This document shows positions 17,537-26,978 of a DNA stretch of 64,000 bases, in pieces (within the stretch, counting starts at the first letter, position 1; every line of letters starts with the position of its first letter). The stretch is from an uncultured Eubacterium sp. (lineage in GTDB: Bacteria; Bacillota; Clostridia; Lachnospirales; Lachnospiraceae), in assembly GCA_947385875.1 (NCBI GenBank), contig CANDMV010000003.1, forward strand, positions 1 to 64,000. Reading direction: 5' to 3'. Under the pieces are notes generated by a model. That model ran no database searches. It had not been told where the DNA came from and saw only the letters and a list, made by a program, of their open reading frames with translations. Position numbers and translations under genes: made by a program.

Positions 17537-18475
17537 TTATAAATTGTCCGAATTATATGAATTAAATATTTTTATTTCTACCCTGCGGTTCTGGGCACGT
17601 CCTTCCGGTGTACTGTTATCTGCAACTGGGACATAATCTCCTCGCCCGGAAGACTTGATATATGCCGGATTCAGATTCGTGGTACTACGCAGATAATCTG
17701 CTACAGACAGCGCACGATACATCGAAAGCACATTATTATCTGCATATCGTGCATTATGAACTGGAACATTATCTGTATGCCCCTCGATCTCAATCGTATT
17801 TTGATTGAATTTCTGCAGTATTTTTCCTACTTTATCTACCAACTCATGAGCTTCATCTGCTAATTCAGACGAACCTGACGCAAATAAAATCGCTCCATTT
17901 AATGTCATCGTAATATGCTGGCCGTTAAAATCCACATTGACAATATCTTGTATCCCATAGCGCTGCAGCAGCTTCTCTACCCTGCCCGCCATGCGCTCCG
18001 ATTCATCAATCTCTGCCTGTTCAGCTAATTCCCTCGCAGCCTGCTCAGTCATTTCATCAATTTCCTGTGGCTCTTTAATGCCTTCCCTCTCTCCCTCTTC
18101 ATTCGCGAATCCATCATCTGGATTATGATTTGCACCATCATTATCCGCCAGTGTCTGGAGAGGATTCGTCTCTTCCGCATCGGATTTGCCGTCACCGGAA
18201 GAGTTCATCTTGGAATTGAAATATACGTCATATTTCTGCATCTGATTAATCCCGGCTGAAATCATCTGGCCTTCGCCGACCGAGGAGCCTCCGCCTTTTA
18301 AGATGCTGTACTGGCTTTGAAGAGAGGCGATCAGTGCATGGAACTTATTCTCATCTACTGACGACATTGAAAATAAAAGTACAAAGAAACACAGCAGCAG
18401 GTTCATCAGGTCACTGAAGGTAGCCATCCATTTTGGTGAACCCTGCGGCGCTTCTTCCTGTTTCTTTCTAGCCAT
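17537..18475 (-). CDS. motB: Flagellar motor stator protein MotB
   Basis: This 312-residue MotB has a single membrane helix near residues 20-40 with the proton/ion-binding aspartate in WMATFSDLMNLLLCFF. A variable acidic linker follows, then a C-terminal OmpA-like peptidoglycan-binding domain with IEGHTDNVPVHN and GRGDYVPVADNSTPEGR and QNRRVEI. It anchors the stator to the wall. It is 2 bases from motA. The pair sits inside the fla operon here, unlike in B. subtilis where motAB is elsewhere. Confidence 0.96.
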   Translation of the reverse strand: MARKKQEEAPQGSPKWMATFSDLMNLLLCFFVLLFSMSSVDENKFHALIASLQSQYSILKGGGSSVGEGQMISAGINQMQKYDVYFNSKMNSSGDGKSDAEETNPLQTLADNDGANHNPDDGFANEEGEREGIKEPQEIDEMTEQAARELAEQAEIDESERMAGRVEKLLQRYGIQDIVNVDFNGQHITMTLNGAILFASGSSELADEAHELVDKVGKILQKFNQNTIEIEGHTDNVPVHNARYADNNVLSMYRALSVADYLRSTTNLNPAYIKSSGRGDYVPVADNSTPEGRAQNRRVEIKIFNSYNSDNL

Positions 18476-18477
18476 CT

Positions 18478-19290
18478 TTATTCACCACCTCCGCCTGAGC
18501 CTTCATTCAGCCCTTCACGTACTGAAGGAGCTAAGAAGGATTTCAGCTTTTCTTCAATCACACGTGGATTTTCTCCGGCCTGTATCGATAACAGTCCTTC
18601 CACGGTTATTTCTTTAACCATCATCTCCTGATCGTTATTAACCTTCAGCTTTGATGCCGTAGGCTCGCAAATCCAGTTTGCAATAACAGAACCATAGAAT
18701 GTCGTTAACAATGCAACTGCCATATTCGGCCCGATTGAATTAATGTCTGATAAGTCTTTTAACATCTTTACAAGACCAATCAGCGTACCAATCATACCCC
18801 AGGCAGGGCCTAACGCTCCCCACTTCTCATAAAAACCAATGACCGTCTTATGCCTTGTCTCAATACAAGTCAAATCGGTCTCCAGAATACCGCGCACTAA
18901 TTCCGGATCTGTACCGTCTACGACAAGCATGATGCCTTTTTTCAAAAATTCATCTTCAATATTATTTGCTGCTTCTTCCAATGCAAGCAGGCCTTCTTTT
19001 CTGGCAATATTTGAAAGATTGATAATATTACGAATCGCTTCTGCAGCATCCACCTTCTGTTCCTTAATAGTCAGTGCAAAGGCTTTAAACGAATTGATGG
19101 TATCCGCAAGCTTATTACATCCTATAACACCACAGAGGGAACCGCCGAGAGTAATAAGAATAGAAGGGATATCAACGAATGATTCCGTAATGACATAAAA
19201 CTGAAACGTCCTCGCGTCCTGATTAAATGTCATACCGAATATCATCATAAGAATACCGACTACAAGGCCTATCAAACTTGATATATCCAA
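18478..19290 (-). CDS. motA: Flagellar motor stator protein MotA
   Basis: This 270-residue protein has four membrane helices (pairs near residues 4-50 and 150-210) and the conserved cytoplasmic loop between helices 2 and 3. Signature segments are KWGALGPAWGMIGTLIGLV and GPNMAVALLTTFYGSVIANW. MotA and MotB form the ion-driven stator. GGTGAAA lies upstream of ATG 19290. The C-terminus is Gly/Glu-rich (GLNEGSGGGGE). Confidence 0.96.
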   Translation of the reverse strand: MDISSLIGLVVGILMMIFGMTFNQDARTFQFYVITESFVDIPSILITLGGSLCGVIGCNKLADTINSFKAFALTIKEQKVDAAEAIRNIINLSNIARKEGLLALEEAANNIEDEFLKKGIMLVVDGTDPELVRGILETDLTCIETRHKTVIGFYEKWGALGPAWGMIGTLIGLVKMLKDLSDINSIGPNMAVALLTTFYGSVIANWICEPTASKLKVNNDQEMMVKEITVEGLLSIQAGENPRVIEEKLKSFLAPSVREGLNEGSGGGGE

Positions 19291-19343
19291 TTTTTTTCAC
19301 CTACCAATTATTTTTTCTCTTGTATAACACTCCTTATGTACGA

Positions 19344-19562
19344 TCAGCTGTTTCCATTCTGATCACGGAACATTAAACAATCACCCAATATTTTTTTCTT
19401 ATATAATATTACTAGATTTTGTATCTCTTGTCTACTTTCTTTTACAATTATTTTTTTTCCGGACAAGAATGAAATAACCGTATCCGGTGTCTCTTCTACG
19501 AATTCAATCTGATCTGAATTAATTATAAGCTTCGTCTCATTAAGCCTTGTTACTTCAATCAT
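19344..19562 (-). CDS. flbD: FlbD/SwrD family flagellar protein
   Basis: This 72-residue protein has the FlbD signature at its start (MIEVTRLNE then NSDQIEFVEETPDTVI) and the usual short length. In B. subtilis the same gene (swrD, ylzI) follows flgE and increases flagellar torque. Here it lies between flgE and motA on the same strand. GGGGGAC precedes the ATG. Confidence 0.92.
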   Translation of the reverse strand: MIEVTRLNETKLIINSDQIEFVEETPDTVISFLSGKKIIVKESRQEIQNLVILYKKKILGDCLMFRDQNGNS

Positions 19563-19696
19563 TTTCGTCCCCCTGTAATACTTGATAAGCCTTAGAACAA
19601 CAGTACAGATTCATCACCTGATCATTGTATGATTTATGACCTATAGTGTGTCTGTTATTTGTTTTCTTTCTAAATGTAAGAAACACTTTTTCACAC

Positions 19697-19727
19697 ACTT
19701 CAGGCTGCCTGCCAGACAGCCTGAAGT
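19697..19727 (-). other. Perfect 11-bp hairpin between flgE and flbD
   Basis: ACTTCAGGCTG (19697-19707) pairs perfectly with CAGCCTGAAGT (19717-19727) across a 9-base loop. It lies in the 314-bp gap downstream of flgE and upstream of flbD on the transcript. No T-run follows on either strand, so it does not look like a simple terminator. It may be a processing or stabilising hairpin at the 3' end of the flgE message. I see nothing else in this gap. Confidence 0.5.
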
Positions 19728-19876
19728 CTGACTGTAGATGTCTGTTATTCCTAATTCTAATGCTGCTCTATCCTTCGATCATCTGTACTAATCAAAATTG
19801 TCTTCCTATCAATCAATTCGAATATCCTGAAAATATTCATAATAAATCAATAGATCAATTCAGATAACTATCACCA

Positions 19877-22090
19877 TTATCTCTTCAGATTGACTAATTC
19901 TTCCAGAATACTGTCTGAGGTAGAGATAACTCTGGAATTTGCCTGATAACCACGCTGTGTCGTAATCATTGTAGTAAATTCAGTCGCCAGGTCTACGTTT
20001 GACATTTCAAGCGTACCGCTGTCAATGGAAGAACCATCCGAATCCATCTCCACGCCAATGCCGTCAAATTCGCCGGAGTTCATGGTCGTACGATAGCAGT
20101 TACTGCCGATGCTTTCCAGACCGGACGCGTTCGCAAATCTCGCTACCGCGATCTGCCCAAGCAGTGTCGTATTTCCATTGCTGTAAGAACCATAAATCTT
20201 ACCAGACTGATCAACAGAAAGGCCAATCAGCGTACCTACTTTTTTGCCTTTGCCGTCTCCCTTTCCGTCACCGTTTGACATAGCCGCGGTATTTGTGGCG
20301 CCGTTTCCAAGGTTCTTTATCGTGGAGAAATCAATCTCAATATCTGAGAATGGATTTCCTTCAGTAGCGATTTCTGACAGACGGAGAGTCTGGGTCATTT
20401 TACCTGTAGAGCCGATATAATCTAAGGAACCGTCTGCTGTATTGAAATAAAGCTTGTAGCCGTCAGCGCCCGGTGTTACGATCTCGTATGACCATGCGCC
20501 GTTCTTTCCATAAGTGTAACGTACTTCGGCATCTTTTGGGATATCCGTAGTAAAAATACCCAGATCATTGACTTGGTCTGTAGGCAGAATCACATATCCA
20601 TCCTCTAAATGATCGCTTAAATAATCTGTATATCCTGCATCTGTAAGCCATGTTTTAAATGCGTCGCCCTCAGCGTTCTCTGTTACCCAATCTAAAGTTA
20701 TTTCACCATTTTCATCTACCCTGACATACATATCGCCATTGACACGTTCCGGAACCGGATCCGCTCCATCTCCGCTCGGAGCTTTCGGCTGAAACTCATC
20801 ATACAGCTCTTTGATTGTCGTGGTTTCTAATTTATATACTGTCTCTGCATCGGCTCCCTCACCTATAGTTGTCGCTTTTAACACGCCGTTATCTATCATT
20901 TCCTTTAATTTTCCCTTAACAGTCGTAGTTTTAAAGGCGTTTTCAGCAACTGGCTTCGTATCACCGTCAGCTTCACCAGCATTAATCCAATTTAATGAAC
21001 TTATATCAACTTTTGTGCCATTACTGTCATATACCTCTAAATCCAGTCCTGAAAGATCATCAGGAATAGCATTGTTTCCTTGTTCATCTACTGGTACTTT
21101 TAAATCCACTCGTAACCCGGAAGGCAGTCTGTCTGTCTTTCCATTAGGAGCAAACCACTGATTTACCTGATCTGATGTAAAATGAAATGTTCTTGTTCTG
21201 TCACCATTCTCCCCTGTCTCAATCGTATCCGTATTTGCCAGCTTCGTCAGAGCATTTCCCATGCCGTTCGCCACTTTATAGTTATCCGTAATATATACGT
21301 TGCTGCCCTGCCCGCCGCCGAACAAATCGCCCAGACCTTTACCGTCTGCAGTCAAAATAGACTTGCCGTTTGCGTCCTGAATATCCGTCAGGTTGACTGT
21401 ATAGACATTATGCCCGCCTTCTTCTTCGCCTGTCAGCTGTGCCGCAAATAAAGCGGTGTATGAATACCCCAGATTATCAAAGAAATTCAAGTTCAGCCTA
21501 TATCCTTCATTTGAATTTACATTTGAATTATTATCATCTAAAATACCGGTACAACGCGCTTTCGTCGTATATTCCGGCTGAGAAGTCTGGTTGCCTGCAT
21601 CCATGATCTTCAAAGGCGATACTGTATCTTTACGGATATTGCCGTTTGCATCTACCTGCCAGCCCATAACCGTATATCCGGTAGACTCCATACACAGATT
21701 ACCCGCGCCGTCTACATAAAACGCGCCGGCTCTGGTAAATACATTTTCTGTACCGTTATTTACGATATAAAAACTAGTTGAATTTGTATCTGACAGCTTT
21801 AAGTCAAAAGCCTTGCCTGTAGATTCAGATGCACCGCCCGTATCAATGTCTATCGCCGTAGATGCAAAAGATGTACCAAGACCGATCTGCTTTGCGTTGA
21901 CGCCGCCCTTGCCCGTAGCTGCATTTGCACCGGATGCATAGGATGTCGTCTGATACATCATCGTACTGAATGTCGTACGTGATGATTTAAATCCTACTGT
22001 ATTTACGTTTGCAATGTTGTTACCAATAACGTCCATCTTCGTCTGATGCGTCCGAAGACCTGATACAGACGAATACAATGCTCTCATCAT
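19877..22090 (-). CDS. flgE: Flagellar hook protein FlgE (long form)
   Basis: This 737-residue FlgE builds the hook. The N-terminus has the rod/hook motif SVSGLRTHQTKMDVIGNNIA and NTVGFKSSRTTFSTM. The C-terminus has SNVDLATEFTTMITTQRGYQ and ends in ILEELVNLKR, both D0 helices. The protein is much longer than the roughly 400 residues of enteric FlgE. The extra length lies in the central surface-exposed region (about 230-600), which is poorly conserved. A GGAGG site precedes the double ATG at 22090. Confidence 0.95.
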   Translation of the reverse strand: MMRALYSSVSGLRTHQTKMDVIGNNIANVNTVGFKSSRTTFSTMMYQTTSYASGANAATGKGGVNAKQIGLGTSFASTAIDIDTGGASESTGKAFDLKLSDTNSTSFYIVNNGTENVFTRAGAFYVDGAGNLCMESTGYTVMGWQVDANGNIRKDTVSPLKIMDAGNQTSQPEYTTKARCTGILDDNNSNVNSNEGYRLNLNFFDNLGYSYTALFAAQLTGEEEGGHNVYTVNLTDIQDANGKSILTADGKGLGDLFGGGQGSNVYITDNYKVANGMGNALTKLANTDTIETGENGDRTRTFHFTSDQVNQWFAPNGKTDRLPSGLRVDLKVPVDEQGNNAIPDDLSGLDLEVYDSNGTKVDISSLNWINAGEADGDTKPVAENAFKTTTVKGKLKEMIDNGVLKATTIGEGADAETVYKLETTTIKELYDEFQPKAPSGDGADPVPERVNGDMYVRVDENGEITLDWVTENAEGDAFKTWLTDAGYTDYLSDHLEDGYVILPTDQVNDLGIFTTDIPKDAEVRYTYGKNGAWSYEIVTPGADGYKLYFNTADGSLDYIGSTGKMTQTLRLSEIATEGNPFSDIEIDFSTIKNLGNGATNTAAMSNGDGKGDGKGKKVGTLIGLSVDQSGKIYGSYSNGNTTLLGQIAVARFANASGLESIGSNCYRTTMNSGEFDGIGVEMDSDGSSIDSGTLEMSNVDLATEFTTMITTQRGYQANSRVISTSDSILEELVNLKR

Positions 22091-22195
22091 AATGAATTGA
22101 CCTCCTAAATCTTTCTGTCATTACAGCCTAGCCCTCACCTTCACGGTAACAGAGCCAAACTGTAATATTCTATCTATTTCCATCCGGCAGATCTT

Positions 22196-22225
22196 TGTAA
22201 CAGTCAGGAAAATCCGGCTGTTACA
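22196..22225 (-). other. Hairpin in the leader of flgE
   Basis: TGTAACAG (22196-22203) and CTGTTACA (22218-22225) form a perfect 8-bp inverted repeat with a 14-base loop, about 110 bases before the flgE start. A looser copy of the same arm, GGTAACAG...CTGTAATA, lies at 22145-22170. It could be a message-processing or leader structure. There is no T-run. Confidence 0.35.
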
Positions 22226-22297
22226 ATCTATTCTGCCTCTGAGACGCCATGCGGCTTTTTCTGTCAGTCAAAAGCCACAGCCTCCCGATAGGTCCGG

Positions 22298-22729
22298 CTA
22301 TATAATCACAGCGCCGTCAATATTTGTAAATATGTTCTCATCGGCCTCGCTTTTTTCCAGCGCGGTCACGACGGTCTTATTGGGAATATTCACGATAAAT
22401 GCCAGTGAATCAACAATCACCAGGGAGTCCTGAATTCCTTTTTCTCCCGCTTTTCTGACTCCAGATTCCAACCGCTCGTTCTGCTCCTTTGATAGGGTGA
22501 TTTTACGGTTTTGTAGGCGCATAGCGGCGTGTTTGGAAAATTTTAGCGGCGCAGTACCAGATACATTTCCTGCTGTGCCAGTCTGATTCTGCCGTGACTG
22601 CTGTGTCTGCCTTAACACTTCCTCAAAAGACACCTGCGTCCCTGCATCTGCTGCAGCCTCATTTCTCTGCGTCAGATACTGATCTGTCACCTGCTGTATG
22701 GAAGTGAATTTTTTTTCGATTCCATTCAT
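22298..22729 (-). CDS. Flagellar operon protein, TIGR02530-like
   Basis: This 143-residue soluble protein sits between flgD and flgE. It carries KFSKHAAMRLQNRKI followed by LSKEQNERLESGVRKAGEKG and IVDSLAFIVNIPNKTVVTAL, which are hallmarks of the family annotated as TIGR02530 in Firmicute flagellar operons. Its role is not established. Position next to hook-cap and hook genes suggests hook assembly or its regulation. GGAGATG precedes the ATG at 22729. Confidence 0.88.
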   Translation of the reverse strand: MNGIEKKFTSIQQVTDQYLTQRNEAAADAGTQVSFEEVLRQTQQSRQNQTGTAGNVSGTAPLKFSKHAAMRLQNRKITLSKEQNERLESGVRKAGEKGIQDSLVIVDSLAFIVNIPNKTVVTALEKSEADENIFTNIDGAVII

Positions 22730-22859
22730 AATTTCATCTCCATCTCACATTTATCATAATCTTCTACGATCATTATCTATGATCTGTCATGTTCGAAGCC
22801 TGATTGCATGACTGCGAAGCTTCCATGCCTCTTATCCTGCAAAAGGCTAAAAGTTTCAA

Positions 22860-23879
22860 TTACATATTTGTATCAGTGCCTTCTGTTCCTGAAGTACTCT
22901 GTCCAGCGCCTGCATTGGAATCATTCTGATTCTGGCTCTGATCCTGATTTTCCGGCTGCTTTTGTGACTGAAGTGCATCTAAGATTTTCTGCAGCAGCGC
23001 TGATACGTCATCCTGATCAGAGTCTGACGGATTCTCTGGTGCAAATTTTTTCTCCGCATTGGCAACCGCAGCTTCTACCGTATTAAAAAGCGTCCTCGTC
23101 TCATCAGCTACAAGCTTCTTCTGAGGATCTGTCATTCCATCGTAGTATTCTGCTGCTTCTTTCACCTTCGCACTGTATTCAATCAGCGTCTTTTCATCTG
23201 CTGCTTCAATTTCGCTTATAGATGGCAGATGTTTTACCATGCCTGTATACTTAGTTGCTTTTAAGGAGTTCATTTTGATCTCAAGAAGCCGCAGCTTGTC
23301 GATATCTTCATCCTCTACAAAGAGCTTCTGAGACTCTGTCATTTTATCATAGGCTTCACGTGCTGACTTCACAAGTCCGTCGTCTTCTGCAGTCAGATTG
23401 TCTTCGCTAGGCAGAAGCGCGATCATGTCGTGCAGTTCCTTCGCCAGTACAGATCCCTGGAAATACTCTTCATCCGCAACCGTATCCAGCTTATCCAGTG
23501 TATACAGCTTATCGTTTACCGAAATAACTGTCTCACCGTTTTTCTTGCTTACATAATCTACCTTGCCCTTGACAAAACCGTCCCCATCACTAATCAACAC
23601 GAATTTGCCTACGAGGTCATTGGCTGACTGCTCTGACATGGCAGACTTCATATCATTCAAGGACTCTACCATAGAAAATGTCGCCATCTGTGATACCCAC
23701 TCTGTATTACTTGTCGGCTCCAATGGATCCTGATACTGCATCTGAGCTACCAACAACTGCAGGAACTGTTCCTGGCCCATTTCGTTATTGACATTTTTTT
23801 TCTTGCCATTGGTTTTTTTGTTGGATTCGGAGGTTTCATCTACAAATTTCCCATCTTTTACTTCCTGTATAATCGCCAT
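22860..23879 (-). CDS. flgD: Hook-cap scaffolding protein FlgD
   Basis: FlgD (about 339 residues) caps the growing hook. The conserved N-terminal domain has MGQEQFLQLLVAQMQYQDPL and PTSNTEWVSQMATFSMVES. The central part (LVGKFVLISDGDGFVKGKVD) is also FlgD-like. Residues about 160-300 form an unusual helical extension rich in Lys and Glu with repeated KMTESQKLFV / GMTDPQKKLV motifs, and the end is Gln/Asn-rich. The start is taken at MAIIQEVKDG with GGAGAA upstream; the open frame extends 11 codons further. Confidence 0.9.
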   Translation of the reverse strand: MAIIQEVKDGKFVDETSESNKKTNGKKKNVNNEMGQEQFLQLLVAQMQYQDPLEPTSNTEWVSQMATFSMVESLNDMKSAMSEQSANDLVGKFVLISDGDGFVKGKVDYVSKKNGETVISVNDKLYTLDKLDTVADEEYFQGSVLAKELHDMIALLPSEDNLTAEDDGLVKSAREAYDKMTESQKLFVEDEDIDKLRLLEIKMNSLKATKYTGMVKHLPSISEIEAADEKTLIEYSAKVKEAAEYYDGMTDPQKKLVADETRTLFNTVEAAVANAEKKFAPENPSDSDQDDVSALLQKILDALQSQKQPENQDQSQNQNDSNAGAGQSTSGTEGTDTNM

Positions 23880-23926
23880 ATAGTATTCTCCTTTCCATAT
23901 AGCCGCTATCACGCTATATCATTATA

Positions 23927-25456
23927 TTATGCTTTAAAATCTACATTATTGCCGTTATCCCGCATAATGCGTACGGCAAGCATCTCTTCCTCAGACATCA
24001 GACCGCTTAACCCATCCAAATCGCCCAAATCATTCAGATTAATACCTCTTCTCGCACGGCGCGCGTTCTGCTCTTCCTGCTGTCTTGCCTGCTCTTCCTG
24101 CTGATGCGCGTCACGTTCCAGATTTTTTTCAAACTCGTGCGTGCCTACGGATACCTCGACGGCATCGACTTTGATTCCCTGTTGATTAAGGTTTTCTTTT
24201 AACACAGCGGCCTGCTGTACCAGTGCTTCCTTTATGTCTTCATTCTGCGCTACAAGCTGAGCCGTCACTGCTCCCTGCTTTTCTGATACATGCAGATACA
24301 CTCGGCCCAAATGTTCTGGATTCAGCTGCATTTCTATAGATTTGACATCTTCTGACAAATGTACTTTTGTATGCTCTACAATCTGATCTATCACATCCTG
24401 CATATTTACCTGCGGAAGCGATGTCTGGTTCGTGACATTCTGCGGCTGAGCTGAATGAACTACGGGCTCCTGCCCATTTGCTTCTGCATGAAAATCAAAC
24501 CTCGTCTGTTCATTTGAGTCATCTGACCGTGAAGCAGAATCCGCTGTCGTATTCTGCTGCGCATTCTGTTCTTCAGAAGGCTCCTTTGACCCTTCTTCCT
24601 GCACCTGCTGCGGCTGCTGAAGCTTCTCCGTCTCCTGCGGCTGCTCGGTCTGCACAGCTTCCTGCTCCTGCGGCTGCTCGGTCTGTACTTCCTTAGGCTG
24701 TACAGCAGCTGCTTCCTGTCTTGGCATTTCTTCCTGAACTTCCAAAGGCGTCTCCTGCGGCTGTATGAATTCCTGTGTCTCTTGTACCGGCATCTCTTCG
24801 ATCGGTACTTCTGCCGGCCGAACCTCATCCGGCTGCTGCGGCATCTTGTCTGTCATCTCCTGAAGCTGCCCCATCAGCTCATCCATGGTCATTCCAAGAT
24901 CCTGAAGCAGTTCTTCAGTAACTACGGATACTTCCTGCATTAGATTCTGGAAATTTTCGTTAAATAACATCATCCCGCTGTCTTCACTGCCTGTCAGTTC
25001 TACAGAAAGCGCGACCAGCTGCTGTGGATTTAGTAAATCTGCCTGTGTCAGGCCTAACAGCTCCATAGCTGCATCCAGCTGTTCATCATCTACACCCAGA
25101 TTTTCTTTTATTAACTCTTTGATGTCCTCTACTGCCTCTTCAATCGCTTCATTCAAAACCTCAGCATCTTCAGGACTGCTTTCCGCAGCACTGGTTACTT
25201 TGTCTGCGGCTGTCTGGTTTTGGTACTGCTCGTATTGCTGCTGTACATTGGTTTCCCCGCCAGATGATTTTACCGGTTCCTGTGCCGTCTGGTTCTTCTG
25301 ATTTGCCGCCTGCGCCGTATTCGAAGGATTCTGCTGCATGTAGCTGGAAAAAGAATTCTGGATTCCCTGCATCTTCAGTGATTTCAAATTCGCCGGCTTC
25401 TCTACATTCGCGGCTGTCTGTGTGCCCGGCATGGACACTGCTGGTATTGCTGGCAT
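23927..25456 (-). CDS. fliK: Hook-length control protein FliK
   Basis: This 509-residue FliK has a long, low-complexity Gln/Glu/Pro-rich middle (about 200-320), which acts as the molecular ruler. The C-terminal switch domain contains IEMQLNPEHLGRVYLHV and LKENLNQQGIKVDAVEVSVG. It measures hook length and triggers FlhB switching. AAGGAGG lies just before the ATG at 25456. It is flanked by the MotE-like gene and flgD as in Bacillus. Confidence 0.93.
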   Translation of the reverse strand: MPAIPAVSMPGTQTAANVEKPANLKSLKMQGIQNSFSSYMQQNPSNTAQAANQKNQTAQEPVKSSGGETNVQQQYEQYQNQTAADKVTSAAESSPEDAEVLNEAIEEAVEDIKELIKENLGVDDEQLDAAMELLGLTQADLLNPQQLVALSVELTGSEDSGMMLFNENFQNLMQEVSVVTEELLQDLGMTMDELMGQLQEMTDKMPQQPDEVRPAEVPIEEMPVQETQEFIQPQETPLEVQEEMPRQEAAAVQPKEVQTEQPQEQEAVQTEQPQETEKLQQPQQVQEEGSKEPSEEQNAQQNTTADSASRSDDSNEQTRFDFHAEANGQEPVVHSAQPQNVTNQTSLPQVNMQDVIDQIVEHTKVHLSEDVKSIEMQLNPEHLGRVYLHVSEKQGAVTAQLVAQNEDIKEALVQQAAVLKENLNQQGIKVDAVEVSVGTHEFEKNLERDAHQQEEQARQQEEQNARRARRGINLNDLGDLDGLSGLMSEEEMLAVRIMRDNGNNVDFKA

Positions 25457-25536
25457 CGTCTGCCTCCTTTCTTTTTCATCATAATCATTTTATATAAGCT
25501 GCCTGCGGCAGAATTCTGCTCAGACAGATTATATCA

Positions 25537-26385
25537 TTAATTTTTGGAAGGTTCTAACATCTCTGTCAGTTTCGCTGAAGTATCCTCATTCATTGCCGCT
25601 AAAATATCCGCCCGATTCTGCGCTGACATCTTCTCTAAAATTCTCTTTACAAGTGACAGATTATCCGTCATCGTATCAAAGATCTGTGCGGCTTCTTTTG
25701 CCTTCATCGACGAATAAGTCTTTACATAGTCATCTACTTTATCGTCATATTCCTGCTGTTCCACAACTTCCTTATACAATACTTCTGCGTTATCCGGCTC
25801 GATTTCTTCATAAAACTTACGGTATTCGGCAATATCCGGCGCATCGTCGCCAAATACTACTTCTTCATAAAATTCCTGCTTTAATCTCTCAAATTCTGCT
25901 TCATTATCACGATATCTGCGAAGCTTTCTTACCTGTGACTGCAGGTCTTCAATTTTTGCTGTCTTATCCTTGCCGGATTTCAGCGAAACCTCTAGGTCTC
26001 CCTCCAGCTGCTTGATTCTATCAATCGCTTCATCCAGCGTCTGATATGGATAATCAGCATCCACTTCGCCTTCTGCCGGACGTGCCTCTGGAAGAATCTT
26101 ATTGACATACGGCACATCTTTTAACAGCGGATATAGCACCGTAGAGCCGAAGCCCCCGACATCCATCCTTATTAATAAAGCAAGAATTCCCAGCCAGATT
26201 GCTATAATCACAATCGTAGCAAACGCGACAATTATCTTGCCGCCAACAGTTTCCTGCTCTTCCTCCATTTCACTGTCCTGTCTTGCTTTTTTCTTCTCTT
26301 CTTTTTTCTGCTTTTTTTCTGCTTTTCTTCTCTCTTTTTCCGCTTTTTTGGAATCCTGCTGTGCATCCATTGCTGCTTCCGGCAT
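25537..26385 (-). CDS. Flagellar coiled-coil membrane protein, MotE/YlxF-like
   Basis: This 282-residue protein has a Lys/Glu-rich N-terminus, one membrane helix (about 48-70), a coiled coil (about 120-180), and a C-terminal MgtE-N-like helical domain with KAKEAAQIFDTMTDN and RADILAAMNEDTSAKLTEML. It occupies the place of ylxF between fliJ and fliK. Such proteins are thought to act as periplasmic or basal-body chaperones of the motor. The exact role is inferred from the position and domain pattern. Confidence 0.82.
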   Translation of the reverse strand: MPEAAMDAQQDSKKAEKERRKAEKKQKKEEKKKARQDSEMEEEQETVGGKIIVAFATIVIIAIWLGILALLIRMDVGGFGSTVLYPLLKDVPYVNKILPEARPAEGEVDADYPYQTLDEAIDRIKQLEGDLEVSLKSGKDKTAKIEDLQSQVRKLRRYRDNEAEFERLKQEFYEEVVFGDDAPDIAEYRKFYEEIEPDNAEVLYKEVVEQQEYDDKVDDYVKTYSSMKAKEAAQIFDTMTDNLSLVKRILEKMSAQNRADILAAMNEDTSAKLTEMLEPSKN

Positions 26386-26433
26386 AATACTTATCCTCCT
26401 ATCCCTGTGATCGGTAAAATCTATTCATAAATA

Positions 26434-26877
26434 TTAAGCATCTCCGTGGTAAGTATAGCTTACAAGCTCGTTGACAGCCTGATTTTCTTCATAAGCCACT
26501 TCCTGCTTAAATTCTTCAAATGCCCGCTCACGCAGCTTTTCGAACGTCTTGCGTTCAATCATGATTTCATTCAGCTTCTGTCTGGCTGCCTCCACCTGCT
26601 TTTCCGCTGCATGGACTACCATCATCTGCGCACGGATTCTGGACTTCATGATGTCAATCGAACGTTTATTTTCCCGTATATCGCGGATACTAATCGTTCC
26701 GCTTACCAGCTCGACTGCCCGCTTCTCGTACATAGACCGCTGCATAATCAGAGACTGGAGAACTGCTTCTTCCCTTTTCAGCTTTGCGTTTGCCTGTCCA
26801 TATGCTATTTTTGCCTGATTTTCAAGCTTCAGCTTAATATTCAAAATACTCTGCAGCTTAAATACAAACTTTGTCAT
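26434..26877 (-). CDS. fliJ: Flagellar export chaperone FliJ
   Basis: This 147-residue, almost fully helical coiled-coil protein begins FVFKLQSILNIKLKLE, typical of FliJ, and is rich in Arg/Lys/Glu throughout. FliJ links the FliI ATPase ring to FlhA. It follows fliI directly. The family is weakly conserved, so order in the operon supports the call. Confidence 0.9.
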   Translation of the reverse strand: MTKFVFKLQSILNIKLKLENQAKIAYGQANAKLKREEAVLQSLIMQRSMYEKRAVELVSGTISIRDIRENKRSIDIMKSRIRAQMMVVHAAEKQVEAARQKLNEIMIERKTFEKLRERAFEEFKQEVAYEENQAVNELVSYTYHGDA

Positions 26878-26978
26878 TGATTTCCAATCCTGCTTCTATT
26901 ATTCATGCCCTAAAAAAGTGCTCAAACGACAACATGCTTTATACTCCATGCACTCCTGCCATTTAGTTCTTCTATCTC

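Noticed and set aside
24460-24828. Arg/Ser-rich 122-codon frame inside fliK
   Set aside because: It is an out-of-frame reading of the Gln/Glu-rich ruler of FliK; FliK is intact in its own frame.
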